DNA of 64,000 nt from Limnephilus marmoratus (GCA_917880885.1 OU862910.1:50955285-51019284), one strand, 5' to 3'; numbered from the stretch's first letter, positions 8,247 to 18,735 are shown. Program-made: numbers and translations. The notes: generated from the sequence alone by a model not told the origin.

Positions 8247-10239
8247 TGATACCGTTACTATAAAAATACTGATGTAAAACACGTGTATTTGAGCAATCAG
8301 TAGGTTCAGCCGGAATGGGTTCTTGAACTCGAGTCCTTTGCGGGAAGTGGGTCCCATTCGCACTCATTTTTCAAATCAGGAACCCGAATGCCTCTTCCCA
8401 GCGCTCGGCACCCGCGTGCGAACTCGTACCCGTATGAGAACTAGTGAGTGAGAGCCCGTTTCCATTTCCGTTAACACGGACGACAAAAAACCAGACGTCG
8501 GACGCCCTGTTCACACTTTCGTTTAAAAAACGGAACGACAAAAAATCGGATTATCACGTAGACGTTGCGTGCATGTTTTCTTGCGGCAGGGAGCGGGCGG
8601 GTTGAAGGGCGGGGTGTAGCGGGGCTCACGCCGGAATGACTAGCCGTCAAGTGTGAATAGCTTCATACAAACCTACGAACAAACGTGTTCTGATACGATT
8701 TTTAAACGGGCCGGTTACGCTTGCTACTCTATCGACAAAACGTACCGGATCCGTTTTTTAATCGTGTCGGGCACGTCGGAATAGCTCCGTATAATCTTTA
8801 CACTGATCCGAGTTCTCATGCGGGTCCGGATCCGCATGTCCGGGTCAGGGTTCAGGGTTCAGGGTCTCGGGCACGCGTCTCGGCGTCTCGCCACGGCTCC
8901 CAGTACCCAGTTCGCACAAAGAGCTCAGAACCTGGAACCATTCCTAGAACTCGAGTTCTTCTCAAAGGAACCATTCCTCGGAGGCCTCTGGCCAAACGCG
9001 GAATCTACTCATTGCCAGTGTATTTACAATATGGCAACACAGTATTTTAGGTATAATTTAGTTCGCTCGCTGGGTGGCCTGCGGTGTTTGGCGTTTGGCC
9101 TATCGCACAAATAATACGAAAATGCTGAAATGTTCCAGCTTGAAAATACAGTCAATTAAAAACACATTAATAATTCTGACAGTTCTCATAAAGATGTCAG
9201 GAAATTTCAAAGGAAGCAGCGGCAGCAGAAATAATGTCTATTCGGGAACCGTTTTACATTTGGTAAATATGCAGTTCGTCGTGTGCATTTCGAGTCTTTT
9301 GATGTTAAAATGTAGTCTTTTAAAAAACATGTTAACAAAAAAGCTGTATGATATTTTAATTCAAAAGGAGGGTAAAATACAAATGGTAATAGTTTTTGGT
9401 TTCAGTACAGTACAGTATCTATAGATATATAATATCTACGTGTTTAGGATATTCAAAAATAACAATATATTATAGGTATACATTATTTATATGAAATGGT
9501 GTAATTATTTATTTTCGCCTTTTACGTAAGTAATTCATTTACAGACATGAGAGAACTTTTAGATATTTAGTTCATATTATTATTTAGGGTGAAATGCAGA
9601 TCCTGCATAGACATCCAAATGGATAGACAAGCAGTTACAGATGAGGGGTAAAACCAAACTATGGAGAGCGAAGAGGGGAAAGATGACTGTCATTCGTTCA
9701 ACAATCAATCTGACAGTATACAGGCATCTCGCATTACAATATCACCATTTAGTTCTTAAAAGCAAAATCTGCTTTGAATGAATAGACCTTTTTACATGGG
9801 AGCGCGAATTGCTTGCCACGTTCAAAACTTATTTGCTAAGGCCAAATGCTCGCCCCAAAAAGACTCGCGCCAATACACATATCAATATTTTCTTGCCGTG
9901 TTTAGTTAAAACACTTTTACAAATGCTTCATAATTTACTTACCCCTGTAACCAGCGACGAGCACATTGGAGTACCGCCCACATTCGCTATGTGCATATTG
10001 ATACGTAGATATATTGTATAGCACAAGCTGCCGTTATTTCGTTAAATGTATGGATGTCAGCTTCTCGCTGTTCACGGCAAGAATGATGACGTCACACATT
10101 TTAGATTCAAGCGAGGCTATATCCCCTCCCCATGGAGCGAGCCGGTTCCAAGGAGGAGCTACAGCCGGCGCCATGTGGTGGGGGAAATAATACGTTTTTA
10201 TCACTCAGGGCAGGTCCAGATATATTCATATGTCCGTGA
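8247..10239. other. Long interval with no supported gene
   Basis: GC-richer patches lie at 8390-8720 and 8800-9010. Open frames there have no recognisable domains and no coding-like motif order. Short inverted words such as GTTCACACTTTCG (about 8508) and CAAGTGTGAATAGC (about 8648) may mark a decayed TIR element of about 200 bp. Bases 9040-10030 are AT-rich with nothing identified. Confidence 0.35.
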
Positions 10240-10388
10240 GATCCTGCCAATGTCTGGGAATTTAATAAAAAGGCACTTTCTAGATGAGAAAAGTGTGGAG
10301 AAGCTGAATAAAAAATTTTGCCGAGCGCGCCTTAATTTTCTCATCTAGAAAGTGCCTTTTTATTAAATTTCCAGACATTGGCAGGATC
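10240..10388. repeat. Palindrome with 54-bp arms
   Basis: Arms about 10240-10293 and 10335-10388 start GATCCTGCCAATGTCTGG and are near-perfect reverse complements around a 41-base centre. The right arm is directly abutted by the hAT-like element at 10393, whose TSD (GATCTGCA) overlaps the palindrome end. After the hAT, at 11190-11230, comes a further small palindrome with ATTATTTAGATAC arms, which may belong to the same host element. Confidence 0.7.
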
Positions 10389-10392
10389 TGCA

Positions 10393-11178
10393 CAGGGCCG
10401 TAGCTAGGGGGGGGGGGGGCATTAGGGGGCAATGCCCTACCTTAAAATACCTGTGCCCTACCTTAAGAAATACCATCGACTATGATGATATACTAGTAAA
10501 CTGTTTGTACATTGTTTGACATGATTGAAAAAAAATACTTCCTATTAGGGTAGCGTAGCGACATCTAACTAAACAGCTTCGAATTAACCAAAGAATCATA
10601 TTATATCAATTCTTTATTCTGCCCATAGATAAAATTGAAGTAAGTAGTGAGAGGCTGTGCGCGTATTGCAATCACTGCTTAGGGGGAATTCCCAAACAGT
10701 TTGGGGATGTTATTCAACGGTTGAGTCATAAATAAACCAATCCTTAAATCGATATCTTCGGGCCTTCTCCATACTAAACGGTTTGTCATCAGATCAAGCA
10801 CTTGCATACTGCTCGCTAACAACGTATGCAGGGATAATAGGGGTCTAATTTTAGTTAATTATAATTGGAGGGTCATTCTATAAAAAAAAAGAAAAAATTC
10901 CCCAGGTTTGTCACAGAATAAGTAATGAAAAATTTCGTTCCCATTTCAATCAGTCTGAATCATATATGCAACAAAAGTATGAAAAAAATGATTAGAATTT
11001 TAACAATTTTAATAATTTTATTATTATTATTATTTATTGTGAAATTTTGCCGCCCCTTAAAAGTACCGCCCGGAGCGCCCCCCCCCCCCTCCCCCGGACC
11101 CAGGTCAGATCATTTTACTTGCGCCCTACCTGTAATTATCGCTGCCCTATCTTAAATTCAACTCTAGCTACGGCCCTG
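10393..11178. mobile_element. Non-autonomous hAT-like element (TSD GATCTGCA)
   Basis: TIRs are CAGGGCCGTAGCTAG at the left (10393) and its reverse complement CTAGCTACGGCCCTG at the right (ending 11178). The perfect 8-bp duplication GATCTGCA lies at 10385-10392 and 11179-11186. CAGGG...CCCTG ends with 8-bp TSDs are diagnostic of hAT. The 786-bp interior is AT-rich with G- and C-runs near the ends (10408-10420; 11080-11091) and carries no transposase. Confidence 0.92.
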
Positions 11179-11230
11179 GATCTGCATTCCTCCCATTATT
11201 TAGATACCACTTACGTATCTAAATAATAGG

Positions 11231-11310
11231 AGTTATTATATCTTGATGTGATTTTTCACAAAAACGGCGCTCTACAAATCATCCAATTATTATTATTATT
11301 AGATATACGA
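11231..11310. repeat. Short hairpin-bearing repeat end
   Basis: GATGTGATTTTTCACAAAAA followed by CGGCGCTCTACAAATCATCC and an ATT run. Related copies occur at 36068-36130, 17425-17482, 23643-23693, 7975-8042 and, reversed, 34171-34215 and 63628-63707. In the better copies AGCGCC pairs with GGCGCT and GTGA with TCAC, forming a compact hairpin before the ATT tail, as expected for the 3' end of a retroposon. Confidence 0.6.
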
Positions 11311-11467
11311 TTACAAACAAAAGACAAGACAAAAGTCTCACAGACGCCTCACCAAAAACGCAGACAGTGAGCCGAGAATTTAAAAAAAAAACTATTAGTA
11401 AATTAGCAATACTAAAAGGGTTTTAAAAAAGTTTCATTTAGATGGGTGCCACCCACAGCTATAAAAG

Positions 11468-11892
11468 ATGTGGCTTGGCCTATTTCAGCATATCACTCGC
11501 CATAATATTCCTGTTGGGAATGTACGGCGAGTGATACGCCGAAGAACTCCAAGCAACAATTTGGGAGGCGGGAATGGGTACCGCCGCCCCGGGAACCTTT
11601 ATTGGATAACCAACACCTCTGCCATAGGTCACCCCAAGTGGTTCGCTACGTTTGGTGATTTAGCAGGGGTGCCCGGGTTCATGGGGCGAGGTTTGTCTAG
11701 GTCTTGGAGGCGGATGACCAGACACACTGAACCCCAGATTCCTACCCACCCCTTAAACCCTTTTCCTTCCCAGAACTCTCCTCTCCTTCCTTTACTTAAA
11801 AAACCCTCCACACAGCATTCCCAAAGATGTCATAGGCCCTGAGGGAAATTATTTTCCTCAGAGCCTCCTTTGTGGAGCTCATGTAAAAAAAA
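11468..11892 (+). mobile_element. Retroposon with Jockey-type 3' hairpin and a different body
   Basis: The body contains ATTGGATAACCAACACCTCT and CACCCCAAGTGGTTCGCTAC (11603-11655). The 3' end (11803-11892) carries CCCTCCACACAGCAT, the inner hairpin GGCCCTGAGGGAAATTATTT with its complement, GTGGAGCTCATG and an A-run. That 3' end is shared with Jockey-like LINE copies at 12865, 30120, 35900 and 59046, although the body is different. The body frame NLYWITNTSAIGHPKWFATF, then GDLAGVPG, recurs in the copy at 15832-16132. Either a second LINE region or a partner element using the LINE's machinery. Confidence 0.6.
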
Positions 11893-12164
11893 ATCTCTTA
11901 TAGCTGCGTGTGGCACATCTGTCAGAGATATTTTGTCCATGGTTTTTGGCAAGCTTGAATAGTGTGTGGTTTGGTTTATTTATGCTTGAATAGTTGAAAA
12001 CTGGAACGCAGCTGACTTCATCGCCGAGTGCTTTTTGCTATGAAAGAAACACGCCATTAAAAAAGGGAACCAAATTCCACCGCTTTTCCTAAAAATATTA
12101 CGCAATTTCGTCAAAATACCGCGAATTTCGCCAAAAATAACGCGAAATTTCAGATCCCTATTTG
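11893..12164. other. Unassigned interval
   Basis: No gene or repeat end recognised between the hairpin retroposon and the SINE. Confidence 0.3.
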
Positions 12165-12424
12165 AAAATTATTAATGAGGCTATGGCTGGATATGGTGGA
12201 GTGGGAAGGAGATGGGTAAAAATAAGATGGGGAAGTACCGGGCTATTCAGATCTGATAACCAAACACGGCTAAAGCCATTTCAAGCAACGTTTCAATTCT
12301 GCATCGTGGTCTTACACCAGGGCGACACTGAGAGTATCTTTCACTCTGGAAAGTGCCGCAAATATAATATACATATATTATTAATGAATTATTTGTGAAA
12401 TAACACAAATCAATCAAAAAAAAT
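12165..12424 (-). mobile_element. tRNA-derived SINE body, tRNA head missing
   Basis: Read on the minus strand it follows the full-length SINE at 18200-18592 from the AT-rich linker (CACAAATAATTCATTAAT) through CACTCTGG, GCGACACTG-type words, AAACGTTGCTTGAAATGGC and TTTAGCCGTGTTTGG to the C-rich 3' part. The tRNA-like head with A and B boxes is absent, so the copy is 5'-truncated. Confidence 0.75.
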
Positions 12425-12864
12425 ATGATGTGTAATGTAATAAATAAAATAATAAGAGAGGCAGGTACCTACTGCATTTTTAGTCGGAATATTATTTAAA
12501 AAACGAGCGACCATTCAGCATTATCCTTTATTGCCGCCATTATGGCCGGGCCACCCACGTCGCGCAAACTGATTACCGCCCAATGGCCATTTCTTCACAT
12601 TCCAACCGTAACCGGGATTAATATCTGGCCGCCAGATGCGATTAGACTGTAAAAACTTGACCGCTAGTGATAAATTATTCTATATACGGTGCACAAACTT
12701 CGAATGTTGAGAATGTTCGAATGTTTTATCCCCGGAAAGAAAATTTGAATTTTCTCTTTTTTTTTTAATTCCGAAAAGTAAGTAGGTACTTTTTGCCGTT
12801 CAAATAAATGTCCCATTCTCAATGAAAATTGTGAATTATTCTTATTATTGTTTTTTTTTACATT
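12425..12864. other. Unassigned interval
   Basis: A GC-richer patch at 12520-12640 (ATTGCCGCCATTATGGCC and following) has no match I can name. No gene supported. Confidence 0.35.
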
Positions 12865-13597
12865 TCTCCACACAGGAGGCCCTGAGGAAAATAATTTCCC
12901 TCAGGGCCTATGTCAACTGGGATGCTGTGTGAAGGGACTTTTTGAGGAGAGGAAGGAATGAACATTGGTCTTGAAGAGATCCATGTTGTAGGAATGAGGA
13001 AACACAGAGGCCGGCAAATCATTCCACAGCCGAGCTGTTGAACACAAGAACGAATCGAAGAAACGACCCGTTCTCATGTGACAAATGTCAACCGTGTACA
13101 AATGTTGGGCACGCGTTTGGCGTGTTTCCCGACTGTGCACCGGTGCCGAAGGGATCAATGATGCTAGTTCCCCGGAGCATCTTCCATTGTAATTTGTAAT
13201 ATCGGTAGAACAAGGATAGCATTGCTACCAGGCGTCGCCTGTGCTCTAAAGTTTGCAATCCGTCTGTTAAGATGGGAGAATCTATTAAACGGACCGCCCG
13301 ATTCTGCACACAGTCGAGGGTATTTTTCAGGTATTTTGGAGCTCCAGAGCAGAAGTGGCTGCCGAATTCAACCGTGGGGCGCACTTGTGATTTGTACAGG
13401 GTTAGCAGTTGTGTACTATTAAAGAATCTGCGGGCCCTGTACAGTACGCCCAGTTTTTGTGAGGCTAACTTTACTCTGGCTTCGATGGAGCCCCCATACC
13501 TGAGCTGGTCACTTAGGGTTACACCAAGCATATTATCAATGGAGGACCTGTTCGGAAGATTGCTACCGTTGAAAGATACAAGGTTGATGGTCACCTA
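12865..13597 (-). pseudogene. Jockey-like LINE, C-terminal RT region and 3' UTR
   Basis: The minus strand encodes LGVTLSDQLRYGGSIEARVK, ASQKLGVLYRARRFF, LYKSQVRPTVEFGSHFCSGAP and, after a frameshift near 13110-13150, STARLWNDLPASVFP, a typical Jockey-clade C-terminus after the RT catalytic domain. The ORF ends at 12913. The 3' UTR carries a conserved hairpin (12876-12908, GGCCCTGAGGAAAATAATTT on the plus strand) with outer CTGTGTG/CACACAG stems. 5'-truncated at about 13597. Relatives: 27600-30219, 35690-35990, 42385-42990, 59046-59330. Confidence 0.85.
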
Positions 13598-13619
13598 AAA
13601 TGGAAAGATCTCAAAGGCC

Positions 13620-14060
13620 ATACAATAAAAAATATTTAAAAAAATTGTTAAATAGGTGACGTTATGTTAGGTTATGGGTTATTTTTCAATTTTTTTTTTC
13701 ATGGCTTTTAATGACTTTTCAAAGAGGTGTTGAGCAGTAGCGGTCCGTGAGTTTTCAGTGAGCTAAAGTGCTAAGATTGAAAAATACGACATTATTGATA
13801 TTGTTGCAACTAAAAATAATTTTAATTTTTTTCTTAATTTCAACTTTTTGTATGAATAGCTTTGACTGAAAGAATTCTGAAGATCTTTATACAAAAAGTT
13901 TAAATTTAAAAAAAAAATCATTTTCAGCTACAACAACGTCAATAACATCATATTTTTCAATCTTAGCGTTATAGCTCACTGAAAACTCACGGACCGCCAC
14001 TGGTGTTTAGTTGCATTGATTCTGAGTCGTCATGGAATCAATCTAGTACGCATTAGTACA
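13620..14060. repeat. Dispersed repeat interrupted by a hAT-like MITE, copy 1
   Basis: The flanks TTATGTTAGGTTATGGGTTA and TTTTCAAAGAGGTGTTGAG, then TTGATTCTGAGT and CATGGAA, match 39045-39185 and 48290-48475. In those copies nothing separates the two halves, so they serve as empty-site references for the insertion at 13735-14002. Confidence 0.7.
13735..14002. mobile_element. Palindromic hAT-like MITE (TSD GTGTTGAG/GTGTTTAG)
   Basis: Ends CAGTAGCGGTCCGTGAGTTT and the reverse complement of CAGTGGCGGTCCGTGAGTTT. The inverted repeat covers over 110 bp per arm, so almost the whole 268 bp folds back. The 8-bp flanks GTGTTGAG (13727-13734) and GTGTTTAG (14003-14010) differ at one base. The related uninterrupted site at 39144-39151 has a single GTGTTGAG. 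CAGTGGCGG-type ends and 8-bp TSDs indicate hAT. No coding capacity. Confidence 0.9.
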
Positions 14061-14288
14061 GTCTATTATTCAATATGTCATTAGTCATTATCAGTTGGGT
14101 AACAGCATGCAAAACTAGCCTGGCCCCCATAGAAATTGTTCAAAAATGCGAAAAATCTCCAAACTTGTGAAAAATTCAATAACTTATACAAATTATAAAA
14201 GAAAAGATAAGTACATAATCATTCATAACTGAAAATCGTACTAGAATTAAATATACATATATAACAGCATAACCTCTTATGCTGACGA
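14061..14288. other. Unassigned interval
   Basis: AT-rich, no feature recognised. Confidence 0.3.
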
Positions 14289-14296
14289 TACAGTAC

Positions 14297-14766
14297 GGAG
14301 GCGTCTACAGGAATTCCAAAAATTGAAAAAATCGAACTAATATCTATGAGAAGCAAAGTGTTGACGAATATCTACAGCTCAAACTGTTGACTAGTATCTA
14401 TGAGAACCAAAGTGTTGACGAATATCTACAGCACTGGCAGAGGTTGGATTTGCAATTATGTACAGCGTATTGGAATAACGTAATATTGCGTATGCAGTTT
14501 AAAAAACTTAATTTATGTAAGTATGTATGTAAAAATCCCTAATATCGGACTATTGGACACATTTAGCTGTCCAACCTACGCTCTGTAGATATTAGTTCAA
14601 CCTACGCTCCGTAGATATTAGTCAACACTAGGACCGTCATAGATATTCGTCCGACCTTAGCTCTGTAGATATCAGTCAACACTCTGAAATTCGTAGGTAT
14701 TAGTTCAACATATGAGCTGTAGATATTCGTCCGACATACAGGCTGTAGATATTAGTATCTGGAGTC
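14297..14766. mobile_element. Foldback element with subterminal AATATCTA motifs, copy 2
   Basis: Flanked by the perfect 8-bp repeat TACAGTAC (14289-14296 and 14767-14774). Same architecture as 4055-4485, but with four clear motifs on the left (the outermost reduced to GTCTACAGG) and seven on the right. The gain of motif units at one end shows that the arrays expand and contract. The centre is nearly identical to copy 1. Confidence 0.82.
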
Positions 14767-14818
14767 TACAGTACTCATTGAAAGTGATATTATGACGGGT
14801 TAATGAAAGAGCAGCACA

Positions 14819-14986
14819 GGGAACATACCCATACTACGTGACACGTTTAGGGGGGGGGGGGGTCATCAAAATGTCACGCTCCATACAAATGAGCGGCGGG
14901 TTGCTTAGGATTTTGGTCACCGGGGGGGGGGGGGGGGGGGGGTTAAAAATTGCAAAAAGTTGGTCACGTAGTATGGGTACGTTCCC
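14819..14986. mobile_element. Poly-G MITE, copy a
   Basis: TIRs GGGAACATACCCATACTACG and the reverse complement of GGGAACGTACCCATACTACG. The interior has a run of 13 G (14850-14862) and one of 21 G (14922-14942), with ATGTCACGCTCCATACAAAT between. The flanking triplets (ACA/ATA) are degraded. Three better copies (28942, 31841, 60472) have TAA or TTA duplications, as in PIF/Harbinger-type elements. Confidence 0.85.
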
Positions 14987-15107
14987 ATAGATCAAAGATA
15001 CAAAATAATAATTAAATAAAAATGTTTTTGATATATTAATTTCGAAGTAGGTCGGTACTTCAGACGGAATTTAATTTTATTCATCTGGTACTTTCCCAAA
15101 TTAAACC

Positions 15108-15330
15108 CATTTGGTTGGTCTGGTCACGTGCGATGAATCGATCAGAAAAAAATAATAAACGGAAGTCATCGACATACCTTATTATATCGTTGGCGGAAGT
15201 GATCGGAAGAAATCGCTGTCATCCCAGGAAGTCTGGAAGGCACGATCGAGACTATCAAATTCTTGAGGCAGGTCATGTCAACAGTCTTAACAACAAACAA
15301 ATGAATTTGTATGAAGTAATTAGTGTGGTT
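15108..15330 (+). pseudogene. Decayed RTE-type LINE C-terminus
   Basis: The frames contain words aligning with the copy at 19-404: GHV-like sequence, GGAAGAAATCGCTGTCATCC (RGRPR region), GACTATCAAATTCTTGAGGC (QILE) and CAGTCTTAACAACAAACAAA (SQNNR). Multiple substitutions and frame breaks; older than the 1-kb and 57.7-kb copies. Confidence 0.6.
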
Positions 15331-15580
15331 GTTCACTGTGCAATCCTCTCAGTTTGCTTGTTATAAAATAATTACATGAAGTAAATTGCAGAAAGAGATA
15401 AACGTTGATTAAGTCGTTAAATGTATTGTAATGTCATTGTTTCTCAAAGTTTTTTCGGGAAAAAAATTATACATTCGTGCCTCCACATCTCATGCCCCTC
15501 TGCCTATATTCACTATCAATTATCAATTCTAAAGAATATTACATTAAAATAATTTTAAACTATTTTTCCATTTAATTTAT
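15331..15580. other. Unassigned interval
   Basis: AT-rich, no feature recognised. Confidence 0.3.
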
Positions 15581-15582
15581 TT

Positions 15583-15632
15583 GTGATCACAACCGGTTTC
15601 AGTCTGTTAAGGCCATCTTCTGGCTGGCACAA
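15583..15632 (-). ncRNA. Degenerate hammerhead-like motif
   Basis: On the minus strand: CAGAAGA, TGGCCTTAACAGACT, GAAACCGGTTGTGATCAC. Compared with the core at 62731 the CTGANGA box has one substitution and stem II is weak. GAAAC followed by a self-complementary ACCGGT is kept. Probably a relic of the same class of palindrome. Confidence 0.3.
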
Positions 15633-15688
15633 TTGTTTGTACCAGGTGCTGGTACAACTACGGTTTATATATATACATAACATATTTT

Positions 15689-15795
15689 CAATTTGGGAGG
15701 CGGGTATGGGTACCTATCTTTTTCCTTCCCAGAACTTCCTCACTTCCTTTCCCTAAAAAGGCCCTCCACGCTGCGTCTTCAAAGATGACATAGAC
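15689..15795 (+). mobile_element. Internally deleted hairpin-retroposon fragment
   Basis: CAATTTGGGAGGCGGGTATG joins directly to TTTTTCCTTCCCAGAACTTC and CCCTCCACGCTGCG, sequences about 170 bp apart in the copy at 11468-11892. The final hairpin is lost. Confidence 0.6.
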
Positions 15796-15831
15796 ATATG
15801 TTATTAATCTCAAGTGACCTCCTAGGTAAGT

Positions 15832-16132
15832 ATTTTTTTTTACATGAGCTCCACACAGGAGGCCCTGAGGAAAATAATTTCCCTGAGGGCCTGTGTCATC
15901 TTTGGGGATGCTGTGTGGAGGGTTTTTTAGGGAAAGAAAGGAGAGGAGACTTCTGGGAAGGAAAGGGTTTAAGGGGTGGGTAGGAATCAGGGGTTCAGTG
16001 TGTCCTGGTCATCAGACCTAGACAAACCACATCCCATTAACCCGGGCACCCCTGCTAAATCACCAAACGTAGCGAACCACTTGGGGTGACCTATGGCAGA
16101 GGTGTTGGTTATCCAATAAAGGTTCCCGTAAA
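15832..16132 (-). mobile_element. Hairpin-retroposon copy, minus strand
   Basis: Reverse copy of the 11580-11892 segment, with a T-run (poly-A on the minus strand), CATGAGCTCCACACAGGAGG and GGCCCTGAGGAAAATAATTT. The body again encodes NLYWITNTSAIGHPKWFATF, GDLAGVPG and GLSRS on the minus strand. Conservation of this peptide in two copies is notable. Confidence 0.65.
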
Positions 16133-16286
16133 CGAGTATTTTTGCATGTACGGAAAATAAATAAATAAAAATATGTGTATATTTTAAGGCAACATCACGT
16201 TCATTGGTCAAATGCATTGTACATATAGTTTTGTTTTAGTGATCGACGAACCGGTGGATACAAGTCATAAGTTACTGTAATAGTTT

Positions 16287-17256
16287 TAAAGATGAAACGG
16301 ATATCCGGTAACTATCCGGTATCCGGCCTATCCGGCCTAAATTTACTATCCGGCCGGATACCAGATAAAAAACTGCGATAATTTCCTATATTAAAAAGCA
16401 ATACATTAATCTTTGTGAGGTAAATATCAATAAAATGGCTTATAATTATGACGGCTTTTATTTAAAGTTGAAAAATTTACAAAAAAGCCATAAGGCCTTC
16501 CAAAAAACTAAAATTTTCTTCTGAAATATTCACTCTAATGATAAATACATAAATAGTATATATCTAAACTAAAAACTTTTAGTTCAAAATTTACAAAAAC
16601 CTCGCAGTGTAGCGAAAAATTAAACTAACACGATTCTTCTTCTTCAATGGCGCTACAGCCCAATTCGAGCCTTGGCCTCCTTCAAAATAAGCCTCCACCG
16701 CCCTCTGTCCTCGGCCGTCTTCTTCCAATCTGCAACCTGGAGTAATCCTCTTGCATCCTTCCTGACATCATCCTCCCATCTCAGTCTAGGTCTGCCCGCC
16801 TTTCGTTTACCTCCCGGGTGTCCTGTCAGAACCTTCTTCGGTACTCGTGTGCTTGGCATTCGGTGCACATGTCCGGCCCATCTTAATCTTTGGAGTCTTA
16901 AATGGGTGGAGAGTCTGGGAGCTTGGTAAATATCATAGAGCTCATTATTGTGGCGGATTCTCCATGCCTCTCCCTCTCGCACCGCTCCTAAGATTCTTCG
17001 AAGTACCTTTCTTTCGAAGATGTCCAGCCGTTCCGCTGACTTTGCTGTCAGTGGAACTAACAATGTGAACTAACTTTGAACTAACGTGCAAACTAACATG
17101 ATTAACTAATCAAATTACCATTATAGTAAACTAAACTCGTCACGACATGCAACGAGGCAATGGACCAAATATCCGGCCGCCGGATATCCGGCCATCCGGC
17201 CTCGCAGCTCGCCGGATATTCGGTATCCGGCCAAACGACTATCCGTTTCAACTCTA
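16287..17256. mobile_element. hAT-like element with GGATATCCGG repeats (TSD AATAGTTT)
   Basis: Termini TAAAGATGAAACGGATA (16287) and TATCCGTTTCAACTCTA (ending 17256) are imperfect inverted repeats. The perfect 8-bp duplication AATAGTTT lies at 16279-16286 and 17257-17264. Both subterminal regions are packed with CCGGATA and ATCCGG words (16308-16370 and 17168-17235). The middle is occupied by a LINE fragment (16633-17063). TAGAG(A/T)TG-type ends and the 8-bp TSD indicate hAT. No transposase is seen. Confidence 0.9.
16633..17068 (-). pseudogene. RTE-like LINE, C-terminal RT fragment
   Basis: A continuous minus-strand frame (17063-16653) encodes FERKVLRRILG, a WRIRHNNELYDIY block, LRWAGHVHRM, the RGRPR-like motif AGRPRLRWEDDVRKD and ends KEAKARIGL-stop. 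Same C-terminal organisation as 33318-34158. A (GAA)n tail (16635-16645 on the minus strand) follows. 5'-truncated; possible short TSD AACTAACA. It lies inside the hAT-like element at 16287-17256, so it came later. Confidence 0.82.
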
Positions 17257-17264
17257 AATAGTTT

Positions 17265-17682
17265 GTCTATACTATTCCCAGCGATAGATTGTACGTGATG
17301 TCATCTTCTGTCTATTTCGTTTTCAAACGTTCATGATGTCCGTAAGAGCCCCCGGTGGGATTAATTTAGTCTGCAGTTAGTAGTAAGGGCATTATAGAAA
17401 TATATTACAAATTTGTTCAGCGCCCTCGAGGTGATTTTTCACAATAACGGCACTTTACAAATCATTAAAATATTATTATAATTGTTTGAAACGGGATTTT
17501 TCTAATTAGGAGTGGTACCTACGAACTTTATCCTTTCAACAGCTATTGCGTGTGTGGTCTGGGGATGGTAGAGATGCAATATAAATACAATGCACAATGC
17601 ATTATATTGTCAACTCCGATAATCCCAACATGAGCTCCCCATAAAGTCAAGGATCGTGTATTCAACAAATCATCATCATCAT
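17265..17682. repeat. Unassigned interval with a hairpin-type repeat end
   Basis: Bases 17425-17482 (CTCGAGGTGATTTTTCACAA, then TAACGGCACTTTACAAATC and an ATT run) are a decayed copy of the short hairpin-bearing end. A (CAT)n microsatellite lies at 17668-17705. No gene. Confidence 0.45.
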
Positions 17683-17689
17683 TACATCA

Positions 17690-18735
17690 TCATCATTATC
17701 ATTACATAGTATAAAATGAAATCGCTCAAAATGTATGTGCGCGTTAATCTTTTAAACTACGCCACGAATTTTCATACGGTTTTCACCTATAGATAGAATG
17801 ATTGAAGAGGAATGTTTATATGTATAATACATGTAAATTATATTAGAGAAAAGCCGAGAAATTCAAAGAAAACATATTTTTGTGCGATTTAAAACAGCTG
17901 GCGGGCCGTACTATAGTCACTTTTGAAATTCGTTCTACGGAAGAAATTGGAAAATAGATGTCCTAGAGTAAGTAGGTATTTGATTTTCCCTTTTCAAATA
18001 TCCAGTGTTGCATTGCAAGCATTGTATAATATAATTAGTGGCGATCGCTCGAATTGCATTATTATTATTATTACGTAGTATAAAATAAAGTCGCTCAAAA
18101 TGTATGTGCGCATAGATCTTTTAAACTACGAAACAGATTTTCATGCGGTTTTCACCAGTAGATAGAGTGATTCGAGGGGAAGGTTTATATGTATAATACG
18201 ACCTCCGTAGTCCAGTGGCTAAGATTCTTGACTCACATTCCGGAGGTCGCGGGTTCGAACCCGGCATGCGCAAATAAATTTTATTTGATTAATTTGTGTT
18301 ATTTCACAATTAATTCATTTAAAATAATATATAGTATATTTGCGGCATGTTCCAGAGTGGAAGATACTATTAGTATCGCCCTGGTGTAAGACCACCATTC
18401 AGAATTGAAACGTTGCTTGAAAATGGCTTTAGCCGTGTTTAGTGACCAGATCTGAATAGCCAGGTACCTCCTTCCCCTCCCCACTACCTTCAGCCTCACA
18501 ACATACCCCAATTGGGGATGCCATAGTCTCACTGGCTCCAGACGGGAGCAGTTGAGATTCTTCTGCGGTATTCACTGTAAAAAAAAAAAATGCTTATTAT
18601 AGTAGAGAAAAGCCGAGAAATTCAAATATTCAATTCAGCCAGCGGGCAACAGAGCTGGCAACCGGGTGGTGTGGATTTATAAAGGTTGGGTAATGGCGTT
18701 GTGTTTCGTTAGCCACAGCAACGTGAGGCCGGGTC
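17690..18735 (+). mobile_element. Dispersed repeat (two tandem copies), interrupted by a SINE
   Basis: The first part (17700-18060) and the second (18075-18735) both start TAGTATAAAATGAAATCGCT or a close variant with CAAAATGTATGTGCGC, TTTTAAACTACG and TATATGTATAATAC. The second continues after the SINE (18200-18592) through GTAGAGAAAAGCCGAGAAAT to GTTTCGTTAGCCACAGCAAC and GGCCGGGTCTGCTAG. A reverse copy at 24697-25185 lacks the SINE and shows the uninterrupted order. Probably a lepidopteran non-autonomous retroposon. Confidence 0.65.
18200..18592 (+). mobile_element. Full-length tRNA-derived SINE
   Basis: The head (18200-18270) has a perfect A box TAGTCCAGTGG (18208-18218) and B box GGTTCGAACCC (18252-18262). 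A 300-bp tRNA-unrelated body follows and ends in 12 A (18579-18590). The head most resembles tRNA-Glu around GTGGCTAAGATTC; this is from memory and weak. Partial copies: 12165-12424, 34582-35117, 43095-43152 with 46673-46870, and a decayed one near 62920. It lies inside the repeat at 18075-18735. Transcription by RNA polymerase III would start at the head. Confidence 0.9.

Noticed and set aside
8721..9114. Overlapping open frames in a GC-richer patch
   Set aside because: Two frames overlap with no domain, and the frames are open mainly because of local composition and short CGGGT-type repeats.
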